64,000 nucleotides of DNA from Burkholderia sp. SRS-W-2-2016 (lineage in GTDB: Bacteria; Pseudomonadota; Gammaproteobacteria; Burkholderiales; Burkholderiaceae): assembly GCF_001931485.1 (NCBI RefSeq), contig NZ_MSDV01000023.1:1-64000 (forward strand), written 5' to 3'. The position numbers and the translations under genes were made by a program. The notes beneath the pieces were generated by a model. That model was not told where the DNA came from. It saw only the letters and a program-made list of their open reading frames with translations, and ran no database searches. This document shows, piece by piece, positions 17,916-26,532 of the stretch; position 1 is the first letter of the stretch, and every line of letters begins with the position of its first letter.

Positions 17916-18911
17916 TTGGTTCAACGCATTCTCGAAGCCGCCGACATCGAATCGCTCGACCCCTCGGCGATTCCCCGCATCCGCATGCCGGAACGGCTCG
18001 CGGTGTTCGCGCCGCGCGCCGCGCGGCTGCGCCAGCTGGCGGCGCGCAGCAATCCGATCGCCGGCTATCTGCGGCTGATGGCGGCGCTCGCCGACGCGCA
18101 GCAGGCGATCATCACCGGCTTCAAGGCGCAGCCGCCGAGCGCCGAGCTGATCGCGAGCGCGCAGCAATATTCGATGCCGCTGGTGCCGGCGCTGTCCGGC
18201 GCGCGCGATCCGGCGTGGCGCGACGTGCTGGGACAACTGCTCGACAAGGTCGAGGCGGCCGGCCCGCTGACGCCGCCGCTCGCGGCACTGTTCGCGCAGC
18301 TGCGCGCGCTCGACGCCGACGCGCTCGAAGCGCAGGCCGACGCGATCTTCGCGCAGCGCTTCGACGAGGTCGAGCCCGCCGGCGCGCCGTTCATCATGGC
18401 CGCGCTGCAGGTGGTGTGGACCGATCTGGCCGCCGACATCGACAAACGCGCGGTGCCGTATCTCGACACGCCGGGGCTGTGCCCGGTGTGCGGCTCGCAT
18501 CCGGTCGCGAGCACGGTGCGGGTCGGCGGCGCGTTCGACAACTACCGCTACCTGCAATGCGGGCTGTGCGCGACCGAGTGGCATATGGTCCGCAGCAAAT
18601 GCTCGAATTGCGATTCGACCAAGGGCATCGCGTATCACGTGGTCGGCTCGCCCGAGGCCGATGCCGAGGCGCGCGAAGCCGAAGCGAAGAACGCGGCGCT
18701 AAAGGCGGAGTCGTGCGACGAATGCCATACTTACCGCAAAATCGGCATTCAGGCGAAAGACTACGACTTCGAGCCGTTCGCGGACGACCTCGCGAGTCTG
18801 ACGCTCGATCTGCTGATGGGCGAGGAAGGCTACCGGCGCGCGTCGCCGCATCCGTGGTTGTGGCCGGAACGCACGGCCGGCGCGGCGGCGGACGAAGACG
18901 AGTCCGCCTGA
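17916..18911 (+). CDS. fdhE: Formate dehydrogenase accessory protein FdhE
   Basis: FdhE is a cytoplasmic rubredoxin-like maturation factor needed for active periplasmic formate dehydrogenases; it binds the catalytic subunit before Tat export. The 331-residue product has the family's C-terminal metal-binding cysteines: LCPVCGSHP, CGLCATEWH, CSNCDSTKG and CDECHTYRK. The TTG at 17916 is preferred, with AGAGG 9 nt upstream and the expected N-terminal length. It lies 113 bp after fdnI and 85 bp before selA. No fdhD sulfurtransferase gene is present in the window, so it must lie elsewhere. Confidence 0.94.
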   Translation: MVQRILEAADIESLDPSAIPRIRMPERLAVFAPRAARLRQLAARSNPIAGYLRLMAALADAQQAIITGFKAQPPSAELIASAQQYSMPLVPALSGARDPAWRDVLGQLLDKVEAAGPLTPPLAALFAQLRALDADALEAQADAIFAQRFDEVEPAGAPFIMAALQVVWTDLAADIDKRAVPYLDTPGLCPVCGSHPVASTVRVGGAFDNYRYLQCGLCATEWHMVRSKCSNCDSTKGIAYHVVGSPEADAEAREAEAKNAALKAESCDECHTYRKIGIQAKDYDFEPFADDLASLTLDLLMGEEGYRRASPHPWLWPERTAGAAADEDESA

Positions 18912-18996
18912 CGCAACGTGACGCAACGGTAGTCGCAAGCAGGCAGGTACATGACCGGGATTGGCCCGAGAGGGATTGCCTGAGGGGGAGGGCTTC

Positions 18997-20481
18997 GTGA
19001 GCGATGTGAGCGGCTCGGAATTGCGCGCGCTGATGGCGCGCGTGCCGTCGGTGGAAAAGGTGATGGCGTCGGCGCAATTCGCGACGCTCGTCGATGAATA
19101 CGGGCGCAGCCAGGTGCTGAACGCGCTGCGCGATGCGCTCGACGCATGGCGGATCAGCGCGAAAGCGGGCGAAGCCGCGGCCAGCCCGCCGCTCAGCGCG
19201 CTCGATACCGCGGGCCTGCACGCGAGCGTCGCAGCCGCGCTGCGCCAGCGCAACCGGTCGCAACTGCGCAGCGTGTTCAATCTGACGGGCACCGTGCTGC
19301 ATACGAACCTGGGCCGCGCGCTGCTGCCGGACGAGGCGGTGCGCGCGGTGATGGGCGCGCTCACGCAGCCCGCCAACCTCGAATTCGATCTGGCCACCGG
19401 CAAACGCGGCGACCGCGACGACCTCATCGACGAACTGATCTGCGAGCTGACCGGCGCCGAGGCGGCGACCGTGGTCAACAACAATGCGGCCGCCGTGCTG
19501 CTGACGCTGTCCGCGCTCGCGGCGAAGAAGGAAGTGGTGGTGTCGCGCGGCGAGCTGGTCGAGATCGGCGGCGCGTTCCGGATTCCCGACATCATGAGCC
19601 GCGCGGGCGCGAAGCTGCGCGAGGTCGGCACGACCAACCGCACGCATCTGAAGGACTACGACGAAGCGATCAATCCGGCCACCGGGCTGTTGATGAAGGT
19701 GCACGCGAGCAATTACGCGATCAGCGGTTTCACGAAAGAAGTCGGCATCGACGAAATCGCGCCGCTCGCGCATTCGCGCGGGCTGCCGGTTGCCGTCGAT
19801 CTCGGCAGCGGCACGCTGGTCGATCTGAGCGAATGGGGTTTGCCGCGCGAGCCGACCGTGCGCGACACCGTCGAGGCCGGCGCCGATGTCGTCACGTTCA
19901 GCGGCGACAAGCTGCTCGGCGGCCCGCAGGCGGGGCTGATCGTCGGGCGGCGCGATCTGATCGCGAAGATCAAGAAGCATCCGTTAAAGCGCGCGCTGCG
20001 GGTTGGCAAGCTGACGCTCGCGGCGCTGGAGCCGGTGTTGCAGCTGTATCGCGCGCCGGAGAAGCTGCGCGAGCGCCTGACCACGCTGCGTCTGCTCACG
20101 CGCGCCACCGACGAAATTCATGGCGCCGCGCTGCGCGTGCAGCCGGCGTTGCAGCAGGCGATCGGCGCGCGCTACACGGTGGCCGCGGAGCCGATGTTCA
20201 GCCAGATCGGCAGCGGCGCGTTGCCGGTCGATGTGCTGCCGAGTTACGGGCTGGTCGTCAGGATGACTGACGGTAAGCGCGGCGGCCGGCACCTGCTGGC
20301 GCTGGAAAAGCAGTTGCGCGAGCTGGCGCGGCCGGTGATCGGACGGATCGCGGACGACGCGTTGCGGCTCGACCTGCGTTGTCTCGAAGCGGCCGACGAG
20401 GCGCAGCTGATCGCGCAGCTAGGCGCGCAACCAGGCTCACAGCCGGGCGCGCAGCCGGGCACGCCGACCCATGGCAATTGA
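18997..20481 (+). CDS. selA: L-seryl-tRNA(Sec) selenium transferase SelA
   Basis: SelA is the PLP enzyme that turns Ser-tRNA(Sec) into Sec-tRNA(Sec) with selenophosphate. The 494-residue product has the PLP lysine Lys305 in [12 protein letters not shown] (Lys295 in E. coli) and an N-terminal tRNA-binding domain with the [17 protein letters not shown] block. The GTG at 18997 has a strong GGGGAGG ribosome site; the frame stays open to 18961, but those residues are not family-like. The last 25 residues are a Gln-Pro-Gly repeat from 12-bp DNA repeats and look dispensable. selB starts 24 bp later. Confidence 0.96.
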   Translation: MSDVSGSELRALMARVPSVEKVMASAQFATLVDEYGRSQVLNALRDALDAWRISAKAGEAAASPPLSALDTAGLHASVAAALRQRNRSQLRSVFNLTGTVLHTNLGRALLPDEAVRAVMGALTQPANLEFDLATGKRGDRDDLIDELICELTGAEAATVVNNNAAAVLLTLSALAAKKEVVVSRGELVEIGGAFRIPDIMSRAGAKLREVGTTNRTHLKDYDEAINPATGLLMKVHASNYAISGFTKEVGIDEIAPLAHSRGLPVAVDLGSGTLVDLSEWGLPREPTVRDTVEAGADVVTFSGDKLLGGPQAGLIVGRRDLIAKIKKHPLKRALRVGKLTLAALEPVLQLYRAPEKLRERLTTLRLLTRATDEIHGAALRVQPALQQAIGARYTVAAEPMFSQIGSGALPVDVLPSYGLVVRMTDGKRGGRHLLALEKQLRELARPVIGRIADDALRLDLRCLEAADEAQLIAQLGAQPGSQPGAQPGTPTHGN

Positions 20482-20505
20482 TGTGAAATCGAAGGGCGAA
20501 TACGC

Positions 20506-22419
20506 ATGATCGTCGGTACAGCCGGGCATATCGACCACGGCAAAACGAGTCTGGTGAAGGCGCTGACCGGCGTCGACACCGACCGGCTCAAGGAAGAAAA
20601 AGCCCGCGGCATTTCGATCGAACTCGGCTACGCATACGTGCCGCTCGACGACGGCGAGGTGCTCGGGCTGATCGACGTGCCGGGCCACGAAAAGCTCGTG
20701 CATACGATGGCCGCGGGCGCGAGCGGGATCGATTTCGCGCTGCTGGTGATCGCCGCCGACGACGGCGTGATGCCGCAAACGCGCGAGCATCTGGCGATCG
20801 TCGAATTGCTCGGCATCCGCCGCGGCGCGATCGCGATCACCAAGGTCGATCGCGTCGATGCACAGCGTCTTCAGGAAGTTCAACAGGAAGTGAGCGCGTT
20901 CGTCGCCGGCAGCGTGCTGCGCGATGCGCCGCTGTTCGACACCTGCGCGACGCAGGCCGGCGATCCGGGCGTCGCGGCATTGAACGCGCATCTGCGCATG
21001 GAAGCCGCCGCGTGGCGGATGAGGCGGGACGATGGGCTGTTCCGCCTGGCTGTCGATCGCGTGTTCACGTTGGCCGGGCAGGGCACGATCGTCACCGGGA
21101 CCGTGGTCGCGGGCAGCGTGAGTGTCGGCGATACGATGCTGCTCGCGCCGAAGAATCAGCCGGTGCGCGTGCGCAGCATCCATGCGCAAAATCGCGCCGC
21201 AGAGAGCGGACGTGCGGGGCAGCGCTGCGCGCTGAATCTCGCGGGTATCGAGAAGAACGCGATCGAACGCGGCGACTGGATCGTCGATCCGCGTCTGTCG
21301 CAGGCGAGCGAGCGGATCGATGTCGCGTTGACGCTGCTCGCCGACGCGCCGCAAGCGCTCGAACAATGGACACCGGTACACGTGCATCTGGGCACCCAGC
21401 ATCAGGTGGCGCATGTCGCGCTGCTCGAACGCGATACGCTCGGCCAGGGTCAAAGCGCGCGCGTGCAACTGGTGTTCGAGCGGCCGCTGTGCGCGGTGCC
21501 CGGCGATCGTTTCGTTGTGCGTAATGCGCAGGCCAGTCGCACGATCGGCGGCGGCCACGTGCTCGATCCGTTCGCGCCCGCGCGCAAGCGTCGCTCGCCG
21601 GAACGGCTCGCGTGGCTCGATGCGATGCAAACGTGGCTCGACACCGGCACGCTCGACGCGCTGTTCGCGCGCGCGCCGCATGGTTTGTCGCGCGCGTTGC
21701 TCGAGCGTTTGACGGGGATGCCGGCGGCGGCGCTGGCACTGCCGGCGGATACGCGGGTGGTCGAACGGCCGGGACACGATGCGCTGCTGGTTGCGGGCGC
21801 TGCCTGGCACGCGCTCGCGGAACGGCTGGCGAGTGCGCTTGCGCAATATCACGAACGCTCACCCGACGAACTCGGGCCCGATGGCTCGCGCTTGCGGCGC
21901 ATCGCGGCGCCATTGGTCGACGACGCGCTATGGCGCGCGTTGGTCGATGACGCGGCGGCGCGCGGCGAACTCGTCAAACGCGGGCCGTGGCTGCATCTGC
22001 CCGGTCACACCGTGACGCTCGACGCCGCCGACCAGGCGCTCGCGGCGGCGCTGCTGCCGCAGATCGAGGCCGGCCGTTTCGATCCGCCGTGGGTGCGCGA
22101 TCTGGCGAGCGCGCACAACGTGCCCGAAGAGCGGATGCGTCAGTTGCTGCGCAAGCTCGCGCGCCAGGGCGAATTGTTCCAGGTCGTGCACGACCTGTTC
22201 TATCACCAGCAGGTGATTCGCGAACTCGCGGCGATTGCGGCGAGCGAGGCGCAGAAGAATGCGGGTACGGTGGCGGCCGCGCCGTTTCGCGACGCGACCG
22301 GACTCGGCAGAAAGCGCGCAATCCAGCTTTTGGAATTCTTCGACCGCGTTGGTTATACTCGCTTCCACCGTGGCCTGCACCTGATGCGCACGGATAGCCG
22401 CTGGCTCGATCTGGCTTGA
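20506..22419 (+). CDS. selB: Selenocysteine-specific elongation factor SelB
   Basis: SelB is the EF-Tu-like GTPase that brings Sec-tRNA(Sec) to the ribosome at UGA and binds the SECIS hairpin. The 637-residue product shows GTPase motifs GHIDHGKT (7-14), DVPGHE and TKVD, EF-Tu domains 2 and 3, and C-terminal winged helices (about 380-637) that bind SECIS RNA. The N terminus MIVGTAGHIDHGKT is canonical, so the ATG at 20506 is secure. It is cotranscribed with selA, and its 3' end contains a possible promoter for selC. Confidence 0.96.
   Translation: MIVGTAGHIDHGKTSLVKALTGVDTDRLKEEKARGISIELGYAYVPLDDGEVLGLIDVPGHEKLVHTMAAGASGIDFALLVIAADDGVMPQTREHLAIVELLGIRRGAIAITKVDRVDAQRLQEVQQEVSAFVAGSVLRDAPLFDTCATQAGDPGVAALNAHLRMEAAAWRMRRDDGLFRLAVDRVFTLAGQGTIVTGTVVAGSVSVGDTMLLAPKNQPVRVRSIHAQNRAAESGRAGQRCALNLAGIEKNAIERGDWIVDPRLSQASERIDVALTLLADAPQALEQWTPVHVHLGTQHQVAHVALLERDTLGQGQSARVQLVFERPLCAVPGDRFVVRNAQASRTIGGGHVLDPFAPARKRRSPERLAWLDAMQTWLDTGTLDALFARAPHGLSRALLERLTGMPAAALALPADTRVVERPGHDALLVAGAAWHALAERLASALAQYHERSPDELGPDGSRLRRIAAPLVDDALWRALVDDAAARGELVKRGPWLHLPGHTVTLDAADQALAAALLPQIEAGRFDPPWVRDLASAHNVPEERMRQLLRKLARQGELFQVVHDLFYHQQVIRELAAIAASEAQKNAGTVAAAPFRDATGLGRKRAIQLLEFFDRVGYTRFHRGLHLMRTDSRWLDLA
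22330..22359 (+). promoter_or_regulatory. Possible selC promoter inside the selB 3' end
   Basis: TTGGAA (22330-22335) and TATACT (22354-22359) are 18 bp apart. The predicted start would lie about 130 nt before the tRNA, so the leader would need processing. It is plausible but not proven; selC could equally be read through from selB. Confidence 0.35.
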
Positions 22420-22498
22420 GCTTCGCGGCAAAGTAGTCGATCAACGCATTGTTCAACGCATCGATCGACTCGTTGTTTCAGCAATCGCAATCACCGTA

Positions 22499-22594
22499 GG
22501 AAGGCATTCGTATCCGGTGGTGCGGCCGGGCTTCAAACCCGGTTGGGGGCGTCAGACGCTCTCAGGATGGTTCGACTCCATCTGCCTTCCGCCA
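22499..22594 (+). tRNA. selC: tRNA-Sec (anticodon TCA)
   Basis: The 96-nt gene has the diagnostic 8-bp acceptor (GGAAGGCA with TGCCTTCC), an anticodon stem CCGGG/CCCGG around CTTCAAA giving TCA, a long variable arm (GGGGGCGTCAGACGCTCTC region), a TTCGACT T loop, discriminator G and an encoded CCA. The extended acceptor and variable arm separate it from ordinary Ser or opal suppressor tRNAs. It sits 80 bp after selB and completes the Sec insertion set. Confidence 0.96.
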
Positions 22595-22775
22595 AGTTAT
22601 GGTTCTTCCATAATTCGTTCAGGCGCCTCTGTTTGCGCGCCAACTTTTCCTTATGTCGTCGAGCCACCGGTCGGCCATGCACTGGCCACCGGCAGCGCCG
22701 CAAAATCTGGCGCCTGGCTCGCTGCTCTATCGTCGTGAGCGGTAAACGACGCTCACCCATGTAATCGGTGGATCT

Positions 22776-24278
22776 GTGAAGGGAAACGAAATCGCATCAC
22801 GCGTACACACCGAGCTTCGCTCATACGACGCCGTCAGAGCGCTCGCCTTCGTCGGCGACCTCAGCATGGGGCAGCCGACCGACCATTCGCCACGAACGGC
22901 GTGGCTCGCCGCCCGGTTGGCCCACGCAACCGGCGAGGGCGACGCGCTCGCGGCCACCGCCGTACAAGCGGCGCTGCTGAGGTGGTCGGGGTGCACGGCC
23001 AACGCGTCGGGATTCGCCGAGGTGCTCGGCGATGACGTGGCCGGCCGCGACTCGATGCTGACACAGCGGCACGACTGGACGACGACACTCGAACCGCAGG
23101 CCTTCAAAGGCGCGCTCCAATCGCTCGCGCAGATTCACTGCGAGGTCTCGGGTGAAGTCGCACGAATCCTGTGCCTTGGAGCCGACACCGAAGCGACGCT
23201 GCGCCATATCTTCGAAACGTGGGACGGCGCCGGTATGCCGGACGGCCTCGCAGGCGCGGCGGTGCCGCGCGCGGTGTACGTGGTGTCGCTGGCAGGCGAT
23301 CTGGAAGTTCTTAGCCGCGTCTATGGCTTGCCGCGCGCGCTCGCCTTGATCGCCGCTCAGCAGGGGACGCGTTATCCGGCAGAACTCGTCGCGCTCGTCA
23401 CCGAACAGGCGGCCGGCTGGCTGGAGGCACTGGCGAATACAGAGGCCGCCGGATTCGACGCGTCGATCCAGACACAGTCGATGCAGGAAACCACTTCGGC
23501 CGAACTGATCGGTGATGTGATCGACCTCAAGCTGCCGTGGATGACCGGCTACTCGCGCGCGGTGGCACGCGCCGCGGCTGCTTGCGGCAGGCAGCTCGGC
23601 GCCGACGATGCGTGTCAGGCGCGTCTTTACACGGCGGCCCTGATTCACGGCATGGGACGCGCCGCGGTGCCGAACGCGATCTGGAATTCGCCGGCGCGCC
23701 TGTCCGCCGCCGAGTGGGAAAAGGTGCGGCTCGTACCGTACTGGACCGCGCGCGCCGGCAAACAGACCGGCTCGCTCGCGCAGGCCGCGGAACTGGCTTC
23801 ACATGCGTATGAACGGCTCGACGGCTCCGGCTATTTCCGCGGCGTAAGCGGGCCGGCGTTGTCGTTCGAAGCGCGCGTGCTGAGTGCGGCGGTCGCGTTT
23901 GTCGCGCTGGGCCAGAAGCGGCCGTGGCGCGACGCGTTGCCTTCCGGCGAAGTCGCCCAACGGTTGCGCAGCGAAGCGAACGAAGGCCGCTTCGACGGCG
24001 AAGTCGTCGCGACGCTGATCGACGCGAGAGGTGCGGGAGGCGCGCCGCCGCGCGGTACGCGCGCGACGCGTGCGCACCAGCCAACCATCCGGCTTTCCGC
24101 GCGCGAGATCGACGTGCTGCGCTCGATCAGCCGCGGCGCCAGCAACAAGGAAGCGGCCCGCGAACTCGACCTGAGCCCGAGCACCGTGCGCACGCACGTC
24201 GAAAGCGTGTTTCGCAAGCTCGAGTGCTCGACGCGTGCCGCCGCGACGTTGAAGGCTTCGACGTTGGGTTTGTTGTAG
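22776..24278 (+). CDS. Tandem degenerate HD-GYP-like protein with LuxR-type DNA-binding domain
   Basis: The 500-residue product begins at a GTG. Its first half (about 20-200) has an HD-GYP-like layout (HSPRTAWLAARL; WDGAGMPDGLAG; VSLAGDLEVL). The second half (about 245-400) is a second copy with IHGMGR in place of the usual HDIGK, ERLDGSGYFRG in place of HERxDGxGYP, and VAFVAL in place of the AD..DAL segment. The loss of metal-binding His/Asp residues argues against cyclic-di-GMP hydrolysis. The last 65 residues are a LuxR/FixJ helix-turn-helix (LSAREIDVLRSISRGASNKEAA...). It is therefore probably a one-component regulator sensing a ligand through dead phosphohydrolase folds. It stands alone, 181 bp after selC. 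Confidence 0.8.
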   Translation: MKGNEIASRVHTELRSYDAVRALAFVGDLSMGQPTDHSPRTAWLAARLAHATGEGDALAATAVQAALLRWSGCTANASGFAEVLGDDVAGRDSMLTQRHDWTTTLEPQAFKGALQSLAQIHCEVSGEVARILCLGADTEATLRHIFETWDGAGMPDGLAGAAVPRAVYVVSLAGDLEVLSRVYGLPRALALIAAQQGTRYPAELVALVTEQAAGWLEALANTEAAGFDASIQTQSMQETTSAELIGDVIDLKLPWMTGYSRAVARAAAACGRQLGADDACQARLYTAALIHGMGRAAVPNAIWNSPARLSAAEWEKVRLVPYWTARAGKQTGSLAQAAELASHAYERLDGSGYFRGVSGPALSFEARVLSAAVAFVALGQKRPWRDALPSGEVAQRLRSEANEGRFDGEVVATLIDARGAGGAPPRGTRATRAHQPTIRLSAREIDVLRSISRGASNKEAARELDLSPSTVRTHVESVFRKLECSTRAAATLKASTLGLL

Positions 24279-24285
24279 AAGCGAT

Positions 24286-24900
24286 TTACATCGGCGGCGC
24301 GACACCGTCCTTCTCGACGACGATCACGTGTCCGTCATAGGCGCCGTTCTTTGCCGGGGTGGCCACGACGAAGACCTTTTTGCCGGCCGTCAAATCGGCG
24401 CGCGTCGCCGGGACGAGCGTCACGACCGGCACATTGACCGGCACATTGATGGTGTTGCTGCCACCCTTGTACGAAAGCTTGAGGTCGCGCCCGCTGGTGC
24501 CTTGCACGACCGTGTCCACGTTCGCGTTCGTCATCGTGCTGTTGGCGCCGAGATCCCACGCATAGTGACCTTCGCCCGTGCCGCGCGCGGCTTCGGGAAA
24601 GACCAGCACTTCCTTCGCGGTCAGCTTGCCGTCCGGGCCCGGCACCGCGGCCGAGCCCACATACGAGCCGGGTTTGATATCGGCAAGCTCGATTTTCTTC
24701 ACCGCGTTCACGCCGGCCTTCTGATCGACCTCGATGGTCACGGTGTCGCCGCTGCGGCGATGGATCTGCAGGGTGTCGCCGGAAAGCGAGACGATCTCGC
24801 CACGAATCCGTTCGGGCTTGCCCGCGGGAGATTGTGCGAGGGCAGCGCCGGAGAGCGTCAGCGCGACAAGGGAAGCGGCGAGTTTGAGTCGAATGGACAT
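24286..24900 (-). CDS. Periplasmic hypothetical protein with DUF5666-like beta domain
   Basis: A 204-residue protein with a clear signal peptide (MSIRLKLAASLVALTLSGAALA, cut before QSPAG). The mature part is rich in short beta strands (RIRGEIVSLSGDTLQIHRRSG), resembling the OB-like repeats of metal-dependent or DUF5666 proteins. No catalytic motif is seen. It is the last of three minus-strand genes with a molybdoenzyme and a cytochrome b; the 56-bp gap suggests the same operon. It may be a periplasmic accessory or binding protein for that redox pair. Function not known. Confidence 0.7.
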   Translation of the reverse strand: MSIRLKLAASLVALTLSGAALAQSPAGKPERIRGEIVSLSGDTLQIHRRSGDTVTIEVDQKAGVNAVKKIELADIKPGSYVGSAAVPGPDGKLTAKEVLVFPEAARGTGEGHYAWDLGANSTMTNANVDTVVQGTSGRDLKLSYKGGSNTINVPVNVPVVTLVPATRADLTAGKKVFVVATPAKNGAYDGHVIVVEKDGVAPPM

Positions 24901-24956
24901 GGGTACTCCGTTGGGTGGGTTGCGGTTAGAAGATTCAGCGACGCCGGGCTTAACGC

Positions 24957-25748
24957 TCAGCTACCGCCGAACCAGTTGTATCCCTGGTTTTCCCAATAGC
25001 CGCCAGGGAACGTGTTGGTGACCGTGATCGCGACGATGTGTTTCGGGTTCTTGTAGCCGAGCTTGGTGGGGATGCGCAGCTTCATCGGAAAGCCGTACTT
25101 CGCGGGCAGGGTACTGCCGTCGTATGTCAGCGTCAGCAGAGTTTGCGGATGCAGCGCGGTCGGCATGTCGATGCTGGTCCAGTAGTTGTCCGCGCAGTGC
25201 AAAGCCACGTATTTCGCGGTGGTATCGGCGCCGGCTCGCAGCAGGAAGTCGGCGAATCGCACGCCGCCCCATTTGCCGATCGCGCTCCATCCCTCGATGC
25301 AGATGTGCCGCGTCACCTGGCTTTCCTGCGGCAACGCATGCAGTTCGTCGAGTGTCCAGATGCGTTTGCCGTTCACGAGTCCGCCAAGTTCGAGACGATA
25401 GCTATGCGCGTCCACGTCCGGCACCTGATCGATGTCGTAGTACGCGTTGAAGGGGAATGGCCGCGTGATCGTCGATTCAGGGTAAGTCGGCGCGAGCTTG
25501 CGCGGGTCGAACAGCAGCGCCTGCGCGTCGTCGTTGAACGACGACACCCGGCGCAGCATGGTATTGACCGACTTGTCGTTCGTGAGGTCGCAGCCCGACA
25601 GCAGCATCAGGCCGCCCAGCGTCAGGATACGCTTGCCGAGCAGGCGGCGCTGCGGCGATTGCAGTTCGTTTCGCGCGTCCCTGATGATGGTTTCCGCATC
25701 GGAATGCCATGCCGCGCCTGGCTTGCGAACATGTTTCGGACTATTCAT
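24957..25748 (-). CDS. Molybdopterin-dependent oxidoreductase, sulfite oxidase/MsrP-like
   Basis: A 263-residue single-domain protein of the sulfite-oxidase fold with the Mo-coordinating Cys in TRHICIEGWSAIGKWGG (about residue 147) and the C-terminal FPMKLRIPTKLGYKNPKHI segment. The N terminus has a twin-arginine-like pair (PQRRLLGKR) followed by a hydrophobic stretch ending LSGC, a lipobox, so the mature enzyme is probably a Tat-exported lipoprotein. It pairs with the adjacent cytochrome b gene (2 bp gap), like MsrP with MsrQ, though the partner here is a different cytochrome family. Substrate unknown; sulfoxide or other S/N-oxide reduction is likely. Confidence 0.83.
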   Translation of the reverse strand: MNSPKHVRKPGAAWHSDAETIIRDARNELQSPQRRLLGKRILTLGGLMLLSGCDLTNDKSVNTMLRRVSSFNDDAQALLFDPRKLAPTYPESTITRPFPFNAYYDIDQVPDVDAHSYRLELGGLVNGKRIWTLDELHALPQESQVTRHICIEGWSAIGKWGGVRFADFLLRAGADTTAKYVALHCADNYWTSIDMPTALHPQTLLTLTYDGSTLPAKYGFPMKLRIPTKLGYKNPKHIVAITVTNTFPGGYWENQGYNWFGGS

Positions 25749-25750
25749 GA

Positions 25751-26386
25751 CTATCGGCCTCGAATCATCGTGAGCAGCGAGCGCGGAACGAGCGCGACCA
25801 TCGCGACGTGAATCGCGGTAAAGCCGACAAGCACGCTCATCGCGGCGAAATGGACGACGCGTGCGTTATCGAATCCGCCCATCAAGGTTCGAAGGACCCC
25901 GAACTGAACCGGTTTCCAGATAGCCAGACCCGACGCGACCAGAAGCGCGATATCGGCGATCACGACGAGATAGGCGAGCTTTTGCACCGCGTTGTAGTGG
26001 CCGGGCTCGCTGTGGCTGAGCTTGCCACGCAGCGCCGCGACGAAGTCGGAAACGATGGCCCGCGCGCCGACCGGAAACAGCGTCTTGCGCAGTCGTCCTG
26101 TCGCGATGCCCAGCACCAGGTAGGCGAGAAAGTTGGCGACCAGAATCCACATGACCGCGAAGTGCCAGAGCAGCGCGCCGCCCAGCCAGCCGCCGAGCGT
26201 GATCGATACCGGAAACGTGACTGCCGGAAAAATCGGGGATGCGTCATACACGAGCAAGCCGCTCAGACACATGGCGATAGCGGCCGTGGCGTTGACCCAA
26301 TGGAAAATGCGGACCCACGCGGGGTGTACCGTCGAATGCTTCAAAGAGACCTCCGTCGTTGGCGAGTGACTCGTGCCTGCCGCCAC
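25751..26386 (-). CDS. Cytochrome b/b6 domain membrane protein (Ni/Fe-hydrogenase-1 b-type-like)
   Basis: A 211-residue inner-membrane protein with four hydrophobic segments (about 25-45, 70-95, 135-155, 175-200). Haem-ligand candidates are His in WVRIFHWVNA, LLWHFAVMW and AIHVAMVAL. This is the four-helix b-type cytochrome that carries electrons between quinone and a periplasmic enzyme. The true start may be a few codons inside (before KHSTVHPAW). It directly precedes the molybdopterin enzyme and almost certainly serves as its electron partner. Confidence 0.85.
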   Translation of the reverse strand: MAAGTSHSPTTEVSLKHSTVHPAWVRIFHWVNATAAIAMCLSGLLVYDASPIFPAVTFPVSITLGGWLGGALLWHFAVMWILVANFLAYLVLGIATGRLRKTLFPVGARAIVSDFVAALRGKLSHSEPGHYNAVQKLAYLVVIADIALLVASGLAIWKPVQFGVLRTLMGGFDNARVVHFAAMSVLVGFTAIHVAMVALVPRSLLTMIRGR

Positions 26387-26532
26387 TGCGGCGATCGGTA
26401 TGGACAGCAGGATCGCAGCGCGGGCGGCTTATCGGTATCGGTCGAATGACGGATCCTGGCCACCGCGAGGTTGCGCTACATTCCCGTCTCCTTCTGCGCT
26501 GAAAACTGCAACTTCAAAATGGAGTACCTACG

